NCBI GenBank assembly: GCA_965221725.1
Contig: OZ244909.1
Location: 930,001 to 994,000, forward strand
Direction: 5' to 3'
DNA length: 64,000 nt
Source: HK1 sp965221725
Lineage (GTDB): Bacteria > Pseudomonadota > Gammaproteobacteria > HK1
Under the pieces are notes generated by a model. The model was not told the origin of the DNA. It made no database searches and saw only the letters and a list, made by a program, of their open reading frames with translations. Below, one piece after another: positions 7,174 to 16,685 of this stretch (within the stretch, counting starts at the first letter, position 1; each line of letters starts with the position of its first letter). Made by a program: the position numbers and the translations under genes.

Positions 7174-8901
7174 TCACTGCGTCCGGTTCGGAGTATCACT
7201 ATAAAGTTTTGTATTTTCCCCAAACTGTGCTGCGACGTATCCAAGCTCCACCAGGTCAAATCCCTGTCGTCTCTCAAGTATAAAGAGGTTGTTGGTGACT
7301 TGATGGAAGCCTACTGGTCCGAACTTATTCCTTATCTGTTCCTTTGCGGTTTGGATTTGAGCGTCACCGTGCATGATCCCCTCCTCTTCTATAACAACCA
7401 TAATTCTCGGGGAACCAATGATATCTTTGAGAGCGTTTTTCACCTCAGCATCTTTTTTCTCTATCCGCTCTGAGTTACCCGCAAGCATTTCCAGTTTATT
7501 CGCTGCCTTGCCTACATCGGGGAAGTGAAATTCAAGGTCTGTACGCGGATCGACCACTCTCTTTGAGGTAGCTTGGAGCGCGGTCTCGATCTGGATTACA
7601 GTAGCACTGGGCACATGGGACCGCAGCAGAGCAAATGCACCTGCGACGTGGGGGGCTGCCATTGATGTTCCACTTGACATTCCGAACCCTTGCGTTAGGG
7701 ACGAAGTGATACCCGTTCCTGGAGCAACAAAATCAACTAGGTCTGATGCATTTGAGAACCCGGTATTGAGTCCAGCATCATTGCTCTTGGATGCAGCGAC
7801 GGTAATCGCTTCAGGTATGCAAGCAGGTTCGCTAACTGCGTCATGGAATGCGTCGTTACCGCTGGCGATGACTGTCGCAACTCCTAGATTCCGCAGTTCC
7901 TGAACAATTGCACCTCTAGGGTCATTATTGCACGCTCTCTCGCGGCGCTTTCCGCCGAGGCTCATGTTTACAGCAGCGACTTTGAGGTCGCCTTCCTGAA
8001 CTAGCGTGCGGATATACCCAAGAGCTGCGATCTGGTTTGACGGGAAACTCATGATGCATGGAGTTGTATCCTTACCGCATACCCAAGGATCGCTGAATTC
8101 CGTGAATACTTGGATAGAAATTAGTCCAGCTTCATGCGCGACGCCAGAGCCTTGGGGATTCTCCTTGTTGTCGAATCCACCTAGCGCTATCCCGGCAACA
8201 TGAGTGCCGTGCGAGCATTCTTCTGGGTTGACCTTGCAATGAAGTCCAGACCCAGGGGTCATATCCACGATCTCTTCATTTGGGCACAAAGTTCTCACGG
8301 CGTAGAGATCAGACTCGGATGTAGAGAAACAGGCTTCAGCTTTCAGTTTACCTTTCAGGAATGGGTGCTCATAGTTCACCCCGGAGTCGAGAATAGCGAT
8401 CGAGTATCCATCGCCGCGAGGAGACTTCTCATAGGTCGAATCAATCCCCATGAGAGGTAACGACATGTGAAGAAGATGTCTTTCAGGCTCGTCTGCGTAC
8501 ACCGCAGCGACTAGCCGGTTGCTTTCGAGTAGTTCCAGTCCAGCATGATTGATCTCTGTTACTGCGATAGGCAAACCACCGATCTGCTTTACGCTAGACG
8601 AGTCCTTTCCTAAAAGCCTCGAAAGAAACTGAGAAGGAGAATTCAAGTCTAACGGAGAATTATTGCTTTCTTCTTGCTCCGCGAAGACTACGAGGATTCG
8701 CGCTGCGCCGCCCTCCTCAAGTTTTTTTACTACTCGGGGATCGATGCTCGGCAGAGCGTGCAGCGGATCCATCATGAACGCCATGCTCGCGATAGCGTAT
8801 ACAACTATAAGAAGCGCACCCTTGAGGCATACAAAGATTGAGCATTCACTTAGCCACGGCGCTTCCCTGGCGCGGGATCTTTGTATACGATGTGAGGTCA
8901 T
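7174..8901 (-). CDS. Subtilisin-like serine protease (S8 family), secreted
   Basis: A 575-residue subtilase. The catalytic Asp is in AILDSGVN (about residue 170), His in SHGTHVAGIALGG (about 230) and Ser in GTSMAAPHVAG (about 411), in the correct order. A hydrophobic segment (about residues 24-45) after a basic N-terminus acts as a signal or anchor; the segment ARILVVFAEQEE resembles an inhibitor-type propeptide. About 150 residues follow the protease domain without a recognised fold. The ATG at 8901 is chosen for the GGGAGA Shine-Dalgarno 10 bases upstream; the frame is open 40 codons further. Base composition is visibly lower in GC than the EPS genes around it, and the island is bounded by repeat A, which points to acquisition. 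Confidence 0.9.
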   Translation of the reverse strand: MTSHRIQRSRAREAPWLSECSIFVCLKGALLIVVYAIASMAFMMDPLHALPSIDPRVVKKLEEGGAARILVVFAEQEESNNSPLDLNSPSQFLSRLLGKDSSSVKQIGGLPIAVTEINHAGLELLESNRLVAAVYADEPERHLLHMSLPLMGIDSTYEKSPRGDGYSIAILDSGVNYEHPFLKGKLKAEACFSTSESDLYAVRTLCPNEEIVDMTPGSGLHCKVNPEECSHGTHVAGIALGGFDNKENPQGSGVAHEAGLISIQVFTEFSDPWVCGKDTTPCIMSFPSNQIAALGYIRTLVQEGDLKVAAVNMSLGGKRRERACNNDPRGAIVQELRNLGVATVIASGNDAFHDAVSEPACIPEAITVAASKSNDAGLNTGFSNASDLVDFVAPGTGITSSLTQGFGMSSGTSMAAPHVAGAFALLRSHVPSATVIQIETALQATSKRVVDPRTDLEFHFPDVGKAANKLEMLAGNSERIEKKDAEVKNALKDIIGSPRIMVVIEEEGIMHGDAQIQTAKEQIRNKFGPVGFHQVTNNLFILERRQGFDLVELGYVAAQFGENTKLYSDTPNRTQ

Positions 8902-9226
8902 CGTTGCTAAATCTCCCTGGTACAGGGTGGGATTAATGGAAGATGAGAATCGATCGCGTTGCGAAGGAGATCGCGTCTGTACTCCTCCGTAAGTCATCCA
9001 TGCCGCAGTCTCGATTTTCACCCGAGAACCTATTCGGCAGCTAAAGGTAAGGCAGTTCCTCCTTACACTGCCGGCAACGCAAACACTAGCCGAATCATGT
9101 CAATTGTGGATGCGGGATTTCAAGTCTAAGCCTTGTCCAATGAGAAGTGAGCCTGAAGGGAGGGGTTGAATCCAACGACAGGTGAGCCTGTAGGGGGAGC
9201 GATTCGGAGATCATCGGAGGATGATC

Positions 9227-10482
9227 GTGACGCTACAGACCCAACGGGTTCAGACCCTGGCGCAGGTGCGGCAAGTGGCCGAGGGCACCGAGGCGGTGGA
9301 TTTCGCCCTCGCCGAGCGAGCCTCGGCCTACGCGTTCATTCGGCGCACCCTGGTGCAGTTCGACTACGCGGCGCTCGGCAAGGCGGACAAGGGCGCGGTG
9401 AAAGCGTACCTGGCGAAGATGACGGGGCTGTCGCGCGCGCAGCTCACCCGGCTGGTGGCCCAGCACCGCTCGACGGGACGCATCCGCGACCGGCGCCGCG
9501 CCGTGCCGTCGCGTCCCTTCACGAGGCGCGACACCGCGGCCGCTATCCGCCTGCTCGCCGAGGTCGACACCGCGCTCGGCCAGTGCTGCGGGCCGGCCAC
9601 CCGGGCGGTGCTGCGCCGCCAGTACGAGGTCTTCGCCGATGCGCGCTTTGCGCGCCTGGCGGGGCTGTCGAACGGGCGCCTGTACAACCTGCGCCACTCG
9701 CGCACCTACCGCACCCGGCGCAGCGTGTCCACCAAGACCCGACCCCGCGTGGTCGCCATCGCCGAGCGGCGCAAGCTCCGCCCCGACGGACAGCCCGGAT
9801 GCGTGCGCGTGGACACCGTCCACCAGGGCGATCGCAACGGGGCCAAGGGGGTGACCACATCAACACCGTCGATGAGGTCACCCAGTACGAGCACATCGGC
9901 TGTGTGGCGGCCATCTCCGAGCGCTTCCTCGTCCCCGTGCTCGAAGCGCTCATCGAGGCCTATCCGTTCGCGATTCAAGGCTTTCACGCCGACAACGGCT
10001 CGCAGTACATCAACCACCGCGTCGCACGCCTGCTCAACAAGCTCCACATCGGCCAGTTCACCAAGTCGCGCGCCCGCCACTGCAACGACAATGCCCTGGT
10101 CGAAGGCAAAAACGGCGCCGTGATTCGCACCTACCTCGGCTACGACCCCATCGCCCAGCGCTTCGCCCCCCGGGTCAACGCCTTCACCCAAGGGGTGCTC
10201 TCGCCGTATCTGAACTATCACCGCCCCTGCCTGTTCGCCACCGAGCAGCGCGACGCCACCGGCCGCATCCGCCGCCACTACCGCGACCGCGACGTCGCTA
10301 CCCCCTACGAGAAACTGAAGTCACTGCCCAATGCCGCGCGCTGGCTCAAGCCCGGGCTGACCTTCAGGCAGCTCGACGCCGTCGCCTACGCCTACAGCGA
10401 CCTCGATGCGGCGCGGGCCGTCAACGCCGCGCGCGACGCCCTGTTCCGTGCTTTCAGGCGTGAATGGGGCCGCGCCGCGTAG
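9227..10482 (+). pseudogene. DDE/rve integrase-type transposase, frameshifted
   Basis: The first part (9227 to about 9853) encodes a helix-turn-helix region and the first catalytic Asp (VRVDTVHQGD). The second part, in the -1 frame, continues HINTVDEVTQYEHIG, the second Asp in FHADNGSQYIN, and the Glu in ALVEGKNGAVIR. Joined, they give one transposase of about 418 residues. The break lies in AAGGGGGTGACC near 9850, where one base appears to be missing (GTGTACCAC would keep the frame). A programmed -1 shift inside the catalytic core would be unusual, so loss of function is more likely. The GTG at 9227 has GGAGG at a normal distance; the ATG at 9221 is too close. Confidence 0.8.
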
Positions 10483-10507
10483 GGGGGGCAAACCTCACAA
10501 TCCAACG

Positions 10508-10646
10508 TCCTGTGGAATTGTGGACGAGTCCCCTGCGGGGACCGGCGTGCGCCCTGCGGGCCGTGTGGACAGCCCGTGGACCACGCTTGAGCGTGGCCCA
10601 CCGCCTGCCCACACTCTCGCGCCTCTCGCCCACAGCCTCCACAGGA
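10508..10646 (+). ncRNA. Foldable right-end sequence of the IS (possible structured RNA)
   Basis: The 139-nt stretch after the transposase stop folds into nested helices. The outer one is TCCTGTGGA (10508-10516) with TCCACAGGA (10638-10646). Inner ones include GTGTGG/CCACAC and a hairpin GTGG-A-CCACGC-TTGA-GCGTGG-C-CCAC. The same fold occurs at 39392-39526 and 48833-48967 in a different IS type. There the top hairpin is CGACGC/GCGTCG, so the second pair changed from C:G to G:C with pairing kept. No T-run follows. Whether it acts as RNA or as a DNA structure for transposition is unknown. Confidence 0.5.
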
Positions 10647-10800
10647 CCCATCACCATTCGACTCACAACCCCCCGACCCCTTGACCTCCCCGACCCCATC
10701 GCACCACCCTCACCCTCTCATTCACAACTCCTTCGAACCCGCACCCCTCTGCCTGTCATTCCCCCCTCCGTTCAGGCTCATCTCTGGATTGGACAACGCT

Positions 10801-11084
10801 GTCTATCGCGGCGGAGCTTCGATGCGCCGGATTCACCGACATTCGCAGGGCGGCTTTCGGAGACAGTCAGGATGCCACCTTTGGGGAAGTGGAAGACTAA
10901 GGAGCGGTGGGAAAACTGTCTTGGCGTCGAATGCAGAAGGCTTGACTGAGCGCGCGACCTCGAATCGCTCCCGTCCAGCGGCATTCGGCCTGACCCTCAC
11001 GTTGAAGCTCGTCATCCACGACTTCGCGGGTCATCCTTTCCAAGTGCAGCTCAGCCGGGCGGGGGCACCGGGTGCGTCATTTGC
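10801..11084 (+). repeat. Repeat A, copy 2 (right part)
   Basis: This continues repeat A after the IS; its left part is 9105-9128. It carries the last codons of a methyltransferase (with a one-base insertion, GACTAAGG for GACAAGG) ending TGA at 10949, the same spacer, and the start of a GT4 gene. Confidence 0.88.
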
Positions 11085-11815
11085 ATTGCGAGTCATTGGT
11101 TGGCGCCAAGGCCGAGTTGGAGGTTGGGGAGGACGACCCGGCGGGGCTGACCATTGAGGGCGTGGGCGTGGGCGTGGGCGGCAGGCGCTTGATGGCCAAG
11201 GGCAGCCTCGTCCGCCGCCTGGCGACGGAGAACGTCTGAGGCATGGAGCGTCATCCACAACTGGGCCCCCATCGACGAGCTGCCGATGCGTCCGCGCCGG
11301 AACCCCTGGGCGGAGCGCCACGGGCTGACGCACGGAATCAACATCGTTTACACCGGCAACCTCGGCCTCAAGCACAATCCCCAACTGCTGCTCGACCTGG
11401 CCCGGAACCCGCCGGCGCCGAACACCCGGGTGGTGGTATCGGAGGGCATCGGGGCGGACTGGCTCGCCAGCCGCAAGCGGGCGCTCGGCCTCGACAATCT
11501 GGTGCTGCTGCCGTTCCAGCCCTACGCGGCGCTGCCCGAGGTCATGGCTAGCGCGGACATCCTGCTGGCTCTGCTGGAGCCGCAGATGCAGCCGTACTGC
11601 GTGCCCAGCAAGGTGCTCTCGTACTGCTGCGCCGGGCGCGCCATCGTGCTCTCGGCGGATGCCGGCAACCTCGCCAGCCGCATTGTCGCCGGGCACGGCT
11701 GCGGCCGGGTGGCGGCGGCCGGCGACGGCTCGGCGGTCGCCGAGGCGGTTGCCGAACTCCTGCGGGACCACCGGGAACGGGAGGCTTGCGCCCGGCGCGC
11801 CCGGCGCGCCCGGCG
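11002..11815 (+). pseudogene. GT4 glycosyltransferase pseudogene (copy of the gene at 13919)
   Basis: It starts at a TTG with the same N-terminus as the gene at 13919. About 330 bp of the acceptor-side domain are missing: the sequence jumps from the codons for LVRRLA.EN to the GAGGCATGGAGCGTC region. It then matches the intact copy closely through the donor domain up to CCCGGCGT (11815), where it is cut and joined to a VapBC module. One codon is missing in the VVVSEG stretch and small frame changes occur in the 5' part. No functional protein is expected. Confidence 0.9.
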
Positions 11816-12229
11816 TCATGCTGTTTTCGGCGCCTCGAGGTCGAACAGCGGGATATCCATCGCGCAGGCCACGTCGTTCATCCGCCGGTCGTAGCTCGCC
11901 AGCGCGACCTCCTGCCCGTGTTCGGCCAGATAGGCGCACGACGCCAGATGCAGGGCGTCGAGGGTGCGCAGCGCGCCGGGGCCGGGAAAGGCGTCCAGTG
12001 CCCGCGCCAGCACCGACGGGGAAAGCTCCAGCATCGCGACGCGGCCGGTCAGCCAGCGCGCCGCCTCGCCGTAGGACTCCTCCGCGAGCCCGCGCGCATG
12101 CAGCGGGGTCCATATCTCGTATTCCAGCAGCCGGCTGGAAAACAGCGTCTCGTCCCATAGCGAAGCAGGCGGCTGCCGGTTCTCGGCCAGAAGATGGGCG
12201 AGCGCGACGGACGAATCGAGGTAAATCAC
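11816..12229 (-). CDS. PIN-domain toxin (VapC family)
   Basis: A 137-residue PIN protein. The acidic residues are in YLDSSVAL (N-terminus), LEYEIWTP, TLDALHLASCAYL and ASYDRRM. A GTG start at 12229 overlaps the antitoxin TGA (GTGA). The 3' end of the gene lies exactly at the breakpoint of the GT4 pseudogene, so the module was joined there by recombination. Expected activity: Mg-dependent RNA cleavage, neutralised by the upstream antitoxin. Confidence 0.9.
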   Translation of the reverse strand: MIYLDSSVALAHLLAENRQPPASLWDETLFSSRLLEYEIWTPLHARGLAEESYGEAARWLTGRVAMLELSPSVLARALDAFPGPGALRTLDALHLASCAYLAEHGQEVALASYDRRMNDVACAMDIPLFDLEAPKTA

Positions 12230-12519
12230 CGGTCGCGCCGGCTCTCGTCCAGGTCGGCCAGGATTTCTTCCAGCGTGGCGACGGGCTTGGGTTTGGGCGG
12301 CGGTCCCGAGGCGGTCAATCTCGGCGGCGTCAGCACGCCGGACCGGACCGCTTCCGCCAGGAAGGCGTCAGCGAGGATCGGGCTCCGAGTCTCCCGCAGC
12401 GGGCCAAGCTCGGCTACCACCTGATCCCGGTCGGTGACCAGGATCGTCTCGCCAGAGGACGCAAGCCGAACGTATTCACTCAGCTTGCTGTTCAGAACCT
12501 TGATGCCAACCGATCTCAT
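12226..12519 (-). CDS. Phd/YefM-type antitoxin (VapB)
   Basis: A 97-residue protein starting MRSVGIKVLNSKLSEYVRLA, the typical N-terminal DNA-binding domain of Phd/YefM antitoxins, with a proline-rich linker and an acidic C-terminal tail (ILADLDES) that should bind the toxin. It is first in the operon and overlaps the VapC start. The promoter should lie at 12520-12580. Confidence 0.87.
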   Translation of the reverse strand: MRSVGIKVLNSKLSEYVRLASSGETILVTDRDQVVAELGPLRETRSPILADAFLAEAVRSGVLTPPRLTASGPPPKPKPVATLEEILADLDESRRDR

Positions 12520-12942
12520 GCGATAAAGGTAGCGACCGATTGCTACTTGATCAACCCGGTTGGTTCCGGTCGTCCATACGAGCGTTGTCCAATTCAGAGA
12601 TGAACCTGAACGAGGATGTGATTCAGTCGAAGTCGGGTGGACGATTCATCGGCCCCAGTGCGGGCGGACATGGCCCTGCTGCACGTCGCGTCGCGTTCGG
12701 CAAGGGTTCGCCATGGCGTCTAGAATGGCCAGCCACGCCGAGGATGTGGAATCCGCCCTCGGGCCCGCCCCGGATGCGCGATCAGGGTAAGGTCGGCAAA
12801 CGCCGCGGACGCGATGAGTCGGTGCATCTGCCGGCGGCAGCGTTTGACAGGTAGCAGCGCAACCTGCTGGCGGTGAAGGTTCGGCACAGACAGTTCACCC
12901 CAGCGTTGCTCTGGGCGTCATCAATCATGCGGAGAAGAATGA
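12520..12942. other. Intergenic stretch with an IS-end relic
   Basis: No gene is supported in this 423-bp gap. At 12581 the sequence AGCGTTGTCCAATTCAGAGA repeats the terminal inverted repeat of the IS at 9129-10800 (its right end, reversed). It is followed by a related GAACCTGAACG stretch, so 12581 to about 12620 is the outer end of a deleted related element. The VapBC module thus lies between a broken GT4 gene and an IS end. The rest has no recognisable content. Confidence 0.6.
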
Positions 12943-13896
12943 ATGCGAGCGGTAGTCACGGGAGCGGGCGGTTTCATTGGCCACCATCTTGTCAACCGCC
13001 TCAAGGGCGAGGGCTGTTGGGTGCGGGGAGTGGATCTGAAGACGCCGGAGTTCGAGGGCAGCGCGGCGGACGAGTTCCTGGTTGCGGATCTTCGGCGCTA
13101 TGAAAACTGCGCCCGGGCGGTGGCCGGCGCAACCGATGTGTACCACCTTGCCGCCGACATGGGGGGCATCGGTTACATCACCGCCAACCATGCGCGGCTG
13201 ACCCGGAACAATACCCTGATCGACTGTCACATGCTGGAGGCTGCGGTCGCCGACGGAATGCGGCGCCGCTACCTCTACACCAGCTCGGCGTGCGTCTATC
13301 CCGGTTTTCTGCAGGCGAGTGCCGCCGCAACCTCGCTGCGGGAGGAGCAGGCGATCCCGGCCGATCCCGAAAAGGGCTACGGATGGGAGAAGCTGTATGC
13401 GGAGCACCTCGCGTCCTACTATCGAGAGGAGCGGAATCTCGATACGCGTATCGTTCGGTTTCACAACATTTACGGTCCATTGACCGTTTACGACGGCGGC
13501 AAGGAAAAGGCGCCGGCGGCCATCTGCCGAAAGGTCGCGCAGGCTGCGGACGATGAGGACATCGAGGTTTGGGGCGACGGGCGCCAGATGCGCAGCTTCT
13601 GCTACATCGACGACTGCATCGAGGGGCTGCGGCGCATCATGGAGTCGAGCCACGCCCTGCCGATCAATCTGGGAACGGAGGAGCTGGTTACGGTCGATGA
13701 ATTAGTGGATGCCGCTGTCGCGGCGGCGGGAAAGCGTCTGGGGCGGCGGTACGACCGGTCCAAGCCTGAAGGCGTGCGCGGCCGCAACAGCGACAACGCG
13801 CGCTTGCGCGAGGTGATTGGCTGGGAGCCCGAGACCCCACTTCGTGAAGGCATCGCGGCCACCTACCGGTGGATCGCCAGCCACTTGACGCAATGA
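12943..13896 (+). CDS. NAD-dependent sugar epimerase, GDP-mannose 3,5-epimerase-like
   Basis: A 317-residue extended SDR protein. The NAD-binding motif is TGAGGFIGHH (residues 6-15); MGGIGYI and TSSACVYP are characteristic of the GDP-mannose 3,5-epimerase group; the catalytic YGWEK is at about residue 146; RSFCYIDDC is near the substrate site. The expected product is a GDP-galactose-type or related hexose for the polysaccharide, but bacterial relatives with other substrates exist. The start is the ATG with GGAG 8-9 bases upstream. The glycosyltransferase at 13919 follows after 22 bp, so the two are probably one operon. Confidence 0.82.
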   Translation: MRAVVTGAGGFIGHHLVNRLKGEGCWVRGVDLKTPEFEGSAADEFLVADLRRYENCARAVAGATDVYHLAADMGGIGYITANHARLTRNNTLIDCHMLEAAVADGMRRRYLYTSSACVYPGFLQASAAATSLREEQAIPADPEKGYGWEKLYAEHLASYYREERNLDTRIVRFHNIYGPLTVYDGGKEKAPAAICRKVAQAADDEDIEVWGDGRQMRSFCYIDDCIEGLRRIMESSHALPINLGTEELVTVDELVDAAVAAAGKRLGRRYDRSKPEGVRGRNSDNARLREVIGWEPETPLREGIAATYRWIASHLTQ

Positions 13897-13918
13897 CCGA
13901 AGAAGGTCGTGGGTCGCC

Positions 13919-15136
13919 GTGAGGCTCGTCATCCACGACTTCGCGGGCCATCCGTTCCCAATGCGGCTCAGCCGGGTGCTGGCCGGACGGGGGCACCGGG
14001 TGCATCACCTGCACTGCGAGTCGCTGGTCGGCGCCAAGGCCGACTTGGACGTTGGGGAAGGCGACGCGGCGGGGCTGACCATCGAGGGCGTGGGCGGGAA
14101 GCGCCCGATGGCCAAGGGCAGCCTCGTTCGCCGCCTGGCGATGGAGAACGCCTACGGGCTCCGCGCCGCCGCGAGGATAACGTCGGCCAAGCCGGATGTG
14201 GTGCTGTGCGCCAACACGCCGCTCGACGCGCTGCGCTGGATTGTCCCGGCCAGCCGACGGTGCGGCGCCGAATTCGTGAACTGGCTTCAGGACCTCAACA
14301 GCGTGGCGGCCGCCGATATCCTGCCCCGCAAGGTGCCCGTTTTCGGCGGGCTGGCGGTGCGGCGCTACTTGGGACTGGAGCGCTCGTTGCTGCGTCGCAG
14401 CGACCACATCGTGGCGATTTCGGAGGACTTCCAAAGCTATCTGGAGGGCATCAACGTTCCCCCGGAGGCATGGAGCGTCATCCACAACTGGGCCCCCATC
14501 GACGAGCTGCCGATGCGTCCGCGCCGGAACCCTTGGGCGGAGCGCCACGGGCTGACGCACGGAATCAACATCGTTTACACCGGCAACCTCGGCCTCAAGC
14601 ACAATCCCCAACTGCTGCTCGACCTGGCCCGGAACCCGCCGGCGCCGAACACCCGGGTGGTGGTGGTATCGGAGGGCATCGGGGCGGACTGGCTCGCCAG
14701 CCGCAAGCGGGCGCTCGGCCTCGACAATCTGGTGCTGCTGCCGTTCCAGCCCTACGCGGCGCTGCCCGAGGTCATGGCCAGCGCGGACATCCTGCTTGCG
14801 CTGCTGGAGCCGCAGATGCAGCCGTACTGCGTGCCCAGCAAGGTGCTCTCGTACTGCTGCGCCGGGCGCGCCATCGTGCTCTCGGCGGATGCCGGCAACC
14901 TCGCCAGCCGCATTGTCGCCGGGCACGGCTGCGGCCGGGTGGCGGCGGCCGGCGACGGCTCGGCGGTCGCCGAGGCGGTTGCCGAACTCCTGCGGGACGA
15001 CCGGGAACGGGATGCCTGTGCCATGCGCGCCCGGCGTTACGCCGAGCAGTCCTTCGACATCGAACCCATCGCCTCCCGATTCGAGGCGTTGCTGCGCCGG
15101 GTCGTCGAGCGGCGTCGGCAGGGGCGTTCGGGCTGA
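13919..15136 (+). CDS. GT4 glycosyltransferase (WbuB/WcaI-like)
   Basis: A 405-residue GT-B glycosyltransferase. The N-terminal acceptor domain starts VIHDFAGHPFPMRLSRVLAG. The linker and donor-domain strand are INIVYTGNLGLKHNPQLL, and the nucleotide-sugar region is ADILLALLEPQMQPYCVPSK followed by LSYCCAGRAIVLSA. It acts at the cytoplasmic membrane on the undecaprenyl-linked unit. A GTG start is chosen because the two partial copies (6718, 11002) begin at the same residue with TTG. It is the parent form of the pseudogene at 11002. Codon use matches the EPS genes. Confidence 0.88.
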   Translation: MRLVIHDFAGHPFPMRLSRVLAGRGHRVHHLHCESLVGAKADLDVGEGDAAGLTIEGVGGKRPMAKGSLVRRLAMENAYGLRAAARITSAKPDVVLCANTPLDALRWIVPASRRCGAEFVNWLQDLNSVAAADILPRKVPVFGGLAVRRYLGLERSLLRRSDHIVAISEDFQSYLEGINVPPEAWSVIHNWAPIDELPMRPRRNPWAERHGLTHGINIVYTGNLGLKHNPQLLLDLARNPPAPNTRVVVVSEGIGADWLASRKRALGLDNLVLLPFQPYAALPEVMASADILLALLEPQMQPYCVPSKVLSYCCAGRAIVLSADAGNLASRIVAGHGCGRVAAAGDGSAVAEAVAELLRDDRERDACAMRARRYAEQSFDIEPIASRFEALLRRVVERRRQGRSG

Positions 15137-15192
15137 CTGACGCCGCATTGTCGGGACAGCAGTGTAATGAGCTGCCTCCGTGCTATGCGCCG

Positions 15193-16548
15193 TCATCGAT
15201 CCGGCCGCAAGAGCCGGAGCAGACCGGTCGGCGGGCGCAGCGCGGCGCTTGCCAGCGCGCTTGGCCGCTGGTCGAGAAACGTCAACGCCCGGCGGGCGAT
15301 CAGCGCGAACACCAGCCACTCGCCAATGGCCAACGCCGCCGCGGCGCCGTCCGCGCCCAGGCCGGGCGCGAGTGCGGCGGCCGCGAGCAGCGCGAGCGCG
15401 GCGACCGGCGCGTAGGCCATCGCTATGTGCTGGCTGTGGTTCGCCGCCATCAGTGCCGTGCCCGCAGCGGTCCACAGCAGCGTGGCGACGGCGGCGGCGA
15501 GCAGGAGCGCGAACAGTGGCTGGCGCACGACGATCTCCCCGCCGGTCCAGAGCGCCGTCGCCTGAGGGCCAATCGCCAGCAGCGCCAACAGCGCCGCCGC
15601 GCCCCACCACACGGCGAATTGCACCGCCTGAGTGTTCAGTTGGCGCAGCCGCCCGCGCTCACCCCGTCCGTGCGCGAACGTGGCTTCGACGCGCAGGGTG
15701 GCGAACAGGACGCCGGCAAGCTGCACTGGCGCCCGAGCCAGCAGGCGCAAGGTGGTGAAGACGGCGGCGGCGGCCGGCCCCAGAGTGGCGCCGATCACCA
15801 CGACCGGCCCTTGAATCACCAGAGCGTTGCCGAGCGCCAGCACCGCAAGCCCCAGCGACGGCGGGGCGAGGCGGCGCATGTCCGCGATGGAGGCTTCGGC
15901 CAGTCCGGGGCGCAGCCAGGGGCTGTACCGCCGGGCCAACGCGGCGATGCACACGAACCCGGCCAACTCGGCGAGTGCCAGGGCAAGGGCCGCTTCGCCC
16001 GGCCCGCCCCCGAGCACAATGGCGAGCGCGGCCAGGGCGAAACCAACGGCGCGCGTCAGGGCGAGCATCAGGGCCAGCAGCCCGTAGTGGCCCGCGGCGG
16101 TGAGACCGGCCCCGAACAGCCCGGATTGCAGATGCGCCAGCGCCTGAGCGACGAGCAGCGGCAGCACGATGCCGTCGTCGCCCAGCGTGGCGAGCCCCAG
16201 CCAGGCAGCAAGGGGCGCGAAGCCGAGCAGCGCGATGGCCGCTGCCGCCGCTCCGAGGGACACGCCGGTGACGAGCACCCAGGCGCTTTGAAAGGCCGCC
16301 CGAGCGCCCGCAACATCACCGCGCGCCGCCCGCATTGCGGTTTTGTTGACCGCGGTGGCGGAATAGCCGAGGTCCACCATCAGAAACCAGCTCTGCAACG
16401 CGATGGCGACGAGCCATTCCCCGTACAGGGCGACACCCCAGAAGTGGAGGTACAGAGGGACCCCGGCTACCTGGATCGCAAAGCCGACTGCGTAGGCGAC
16501 GGCATGCCCGCCGAGTCCGCGGCGCATCCGCGTGTGCGATAGAGCCAT
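15193..16548 (-). CDS. wzx: Polysaccharide flippase (Wzx / MOP superfamily)
   Basis: A protein of about 451 residues with twelve or more hydrophobic segments and the general layout of O-antigen flippases. The N-terminus has a GHAVAYAVGFAIQVAGVPLY helix and DLGYSATAVNK, typical of the first MOP repeat. It would move the undecaprenyl-linked unit across the inner membrane. The ATG at 16548 is preferred; MMAS at 16590 is an alternative, and the frame is open further upstream without support. It is convergent with the GT4 gene and ends 57 bp from it. Confidence 0.85.
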   Translation of the reverse strand: MALSHTRMRRGLGGHAVAYAVGFAIQVAGVPLYLHFWGVALYGEWLVAIALQSWFLMVDLGYSATAVNKTAMRAARGDVAGARAAFQSAWVLVTGVSLGAAAAAIALLGFAPLAAWLGLATLGDDGIVLPLLVAQALAHLQSGLFGAGLTAAGHYGLLALMLALTRAVGFALAALAIVLGGGPGEAALALALAELAGFVCIAALARRYSPWLRPGLAEASIADMRRLAPPSLGLAVLALGNALVIQGPVVVIGATLGPAAAAVFTTLRLLARAPVQLAGVLFATLRVEATFAHGRGERGRLRQLNTQAVQFAVWWGAAALLALLAIGPQATALWTGGEIVVRQPLFALLLAAAVATLLWTAAGTALMAANHSQHIAMAYAPVAALALLAAAALAPGLGADGAAAALAIGEWLVFALIARRALTFLDQRPSALASAALRPPTGLLRLLRPDR

Positions 16549-16685
16549 GCGGGTTCGCGAGTTCGGGGGCGGACCGCATGATGCCATCATGGTGGTGTAT
16601 CGTATCGTGAAGTGCCGCTCTCTGTGTTCGTTGGAGGGCGCGGAGCCCTCGCAAACATGACGACGCTGAACCCTCGGTCTTGCCG

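Larger units (their letters stand above)
9129..10800 (+). mobile_element. 1672-bp insertion sequence with 5-bp target duplication
   Basis: The ends are imperfect inverted repeats: left AGCCTTGTCCAAT..., right (reverse complement) AGCGTTGTCCAAT..., with further matching around GTGAGCCTGAA/ATGAGCCTGAA. GTCTA flanks both sides (9124-9128 and 10801-10805) and is a target duplication. Removing the element restores repeat A copy 2 to the same sequence order as copy 1. It carries a DDE integrase-type transposase and, at its right end, a foldable tail shared with the IS1202/ISNCY-like copies at 38104 and 47545. I cannot name the element with certainty; it may belong to a short-target-duplication branch of the same superfamily. 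Confidence 0.9.

Noticed and set aside
10508..10646. IS tail fold as an omega/HEARO guide RNA
   Set aside because: HEARO-type RNAs accompany IscB/IsrB/TnpB nuclease genes. Here only DDE transposases are present and no nuclease gene lies nearby. The fold is kept as an unassigned structure.
13688..15610. A 640-codon minus-strand open frame across the epimerase and GT4 genes
   Set aside because: The plus strand has two clear enzymes with conserved motifs. The antisense frame has no recognisable pattern.
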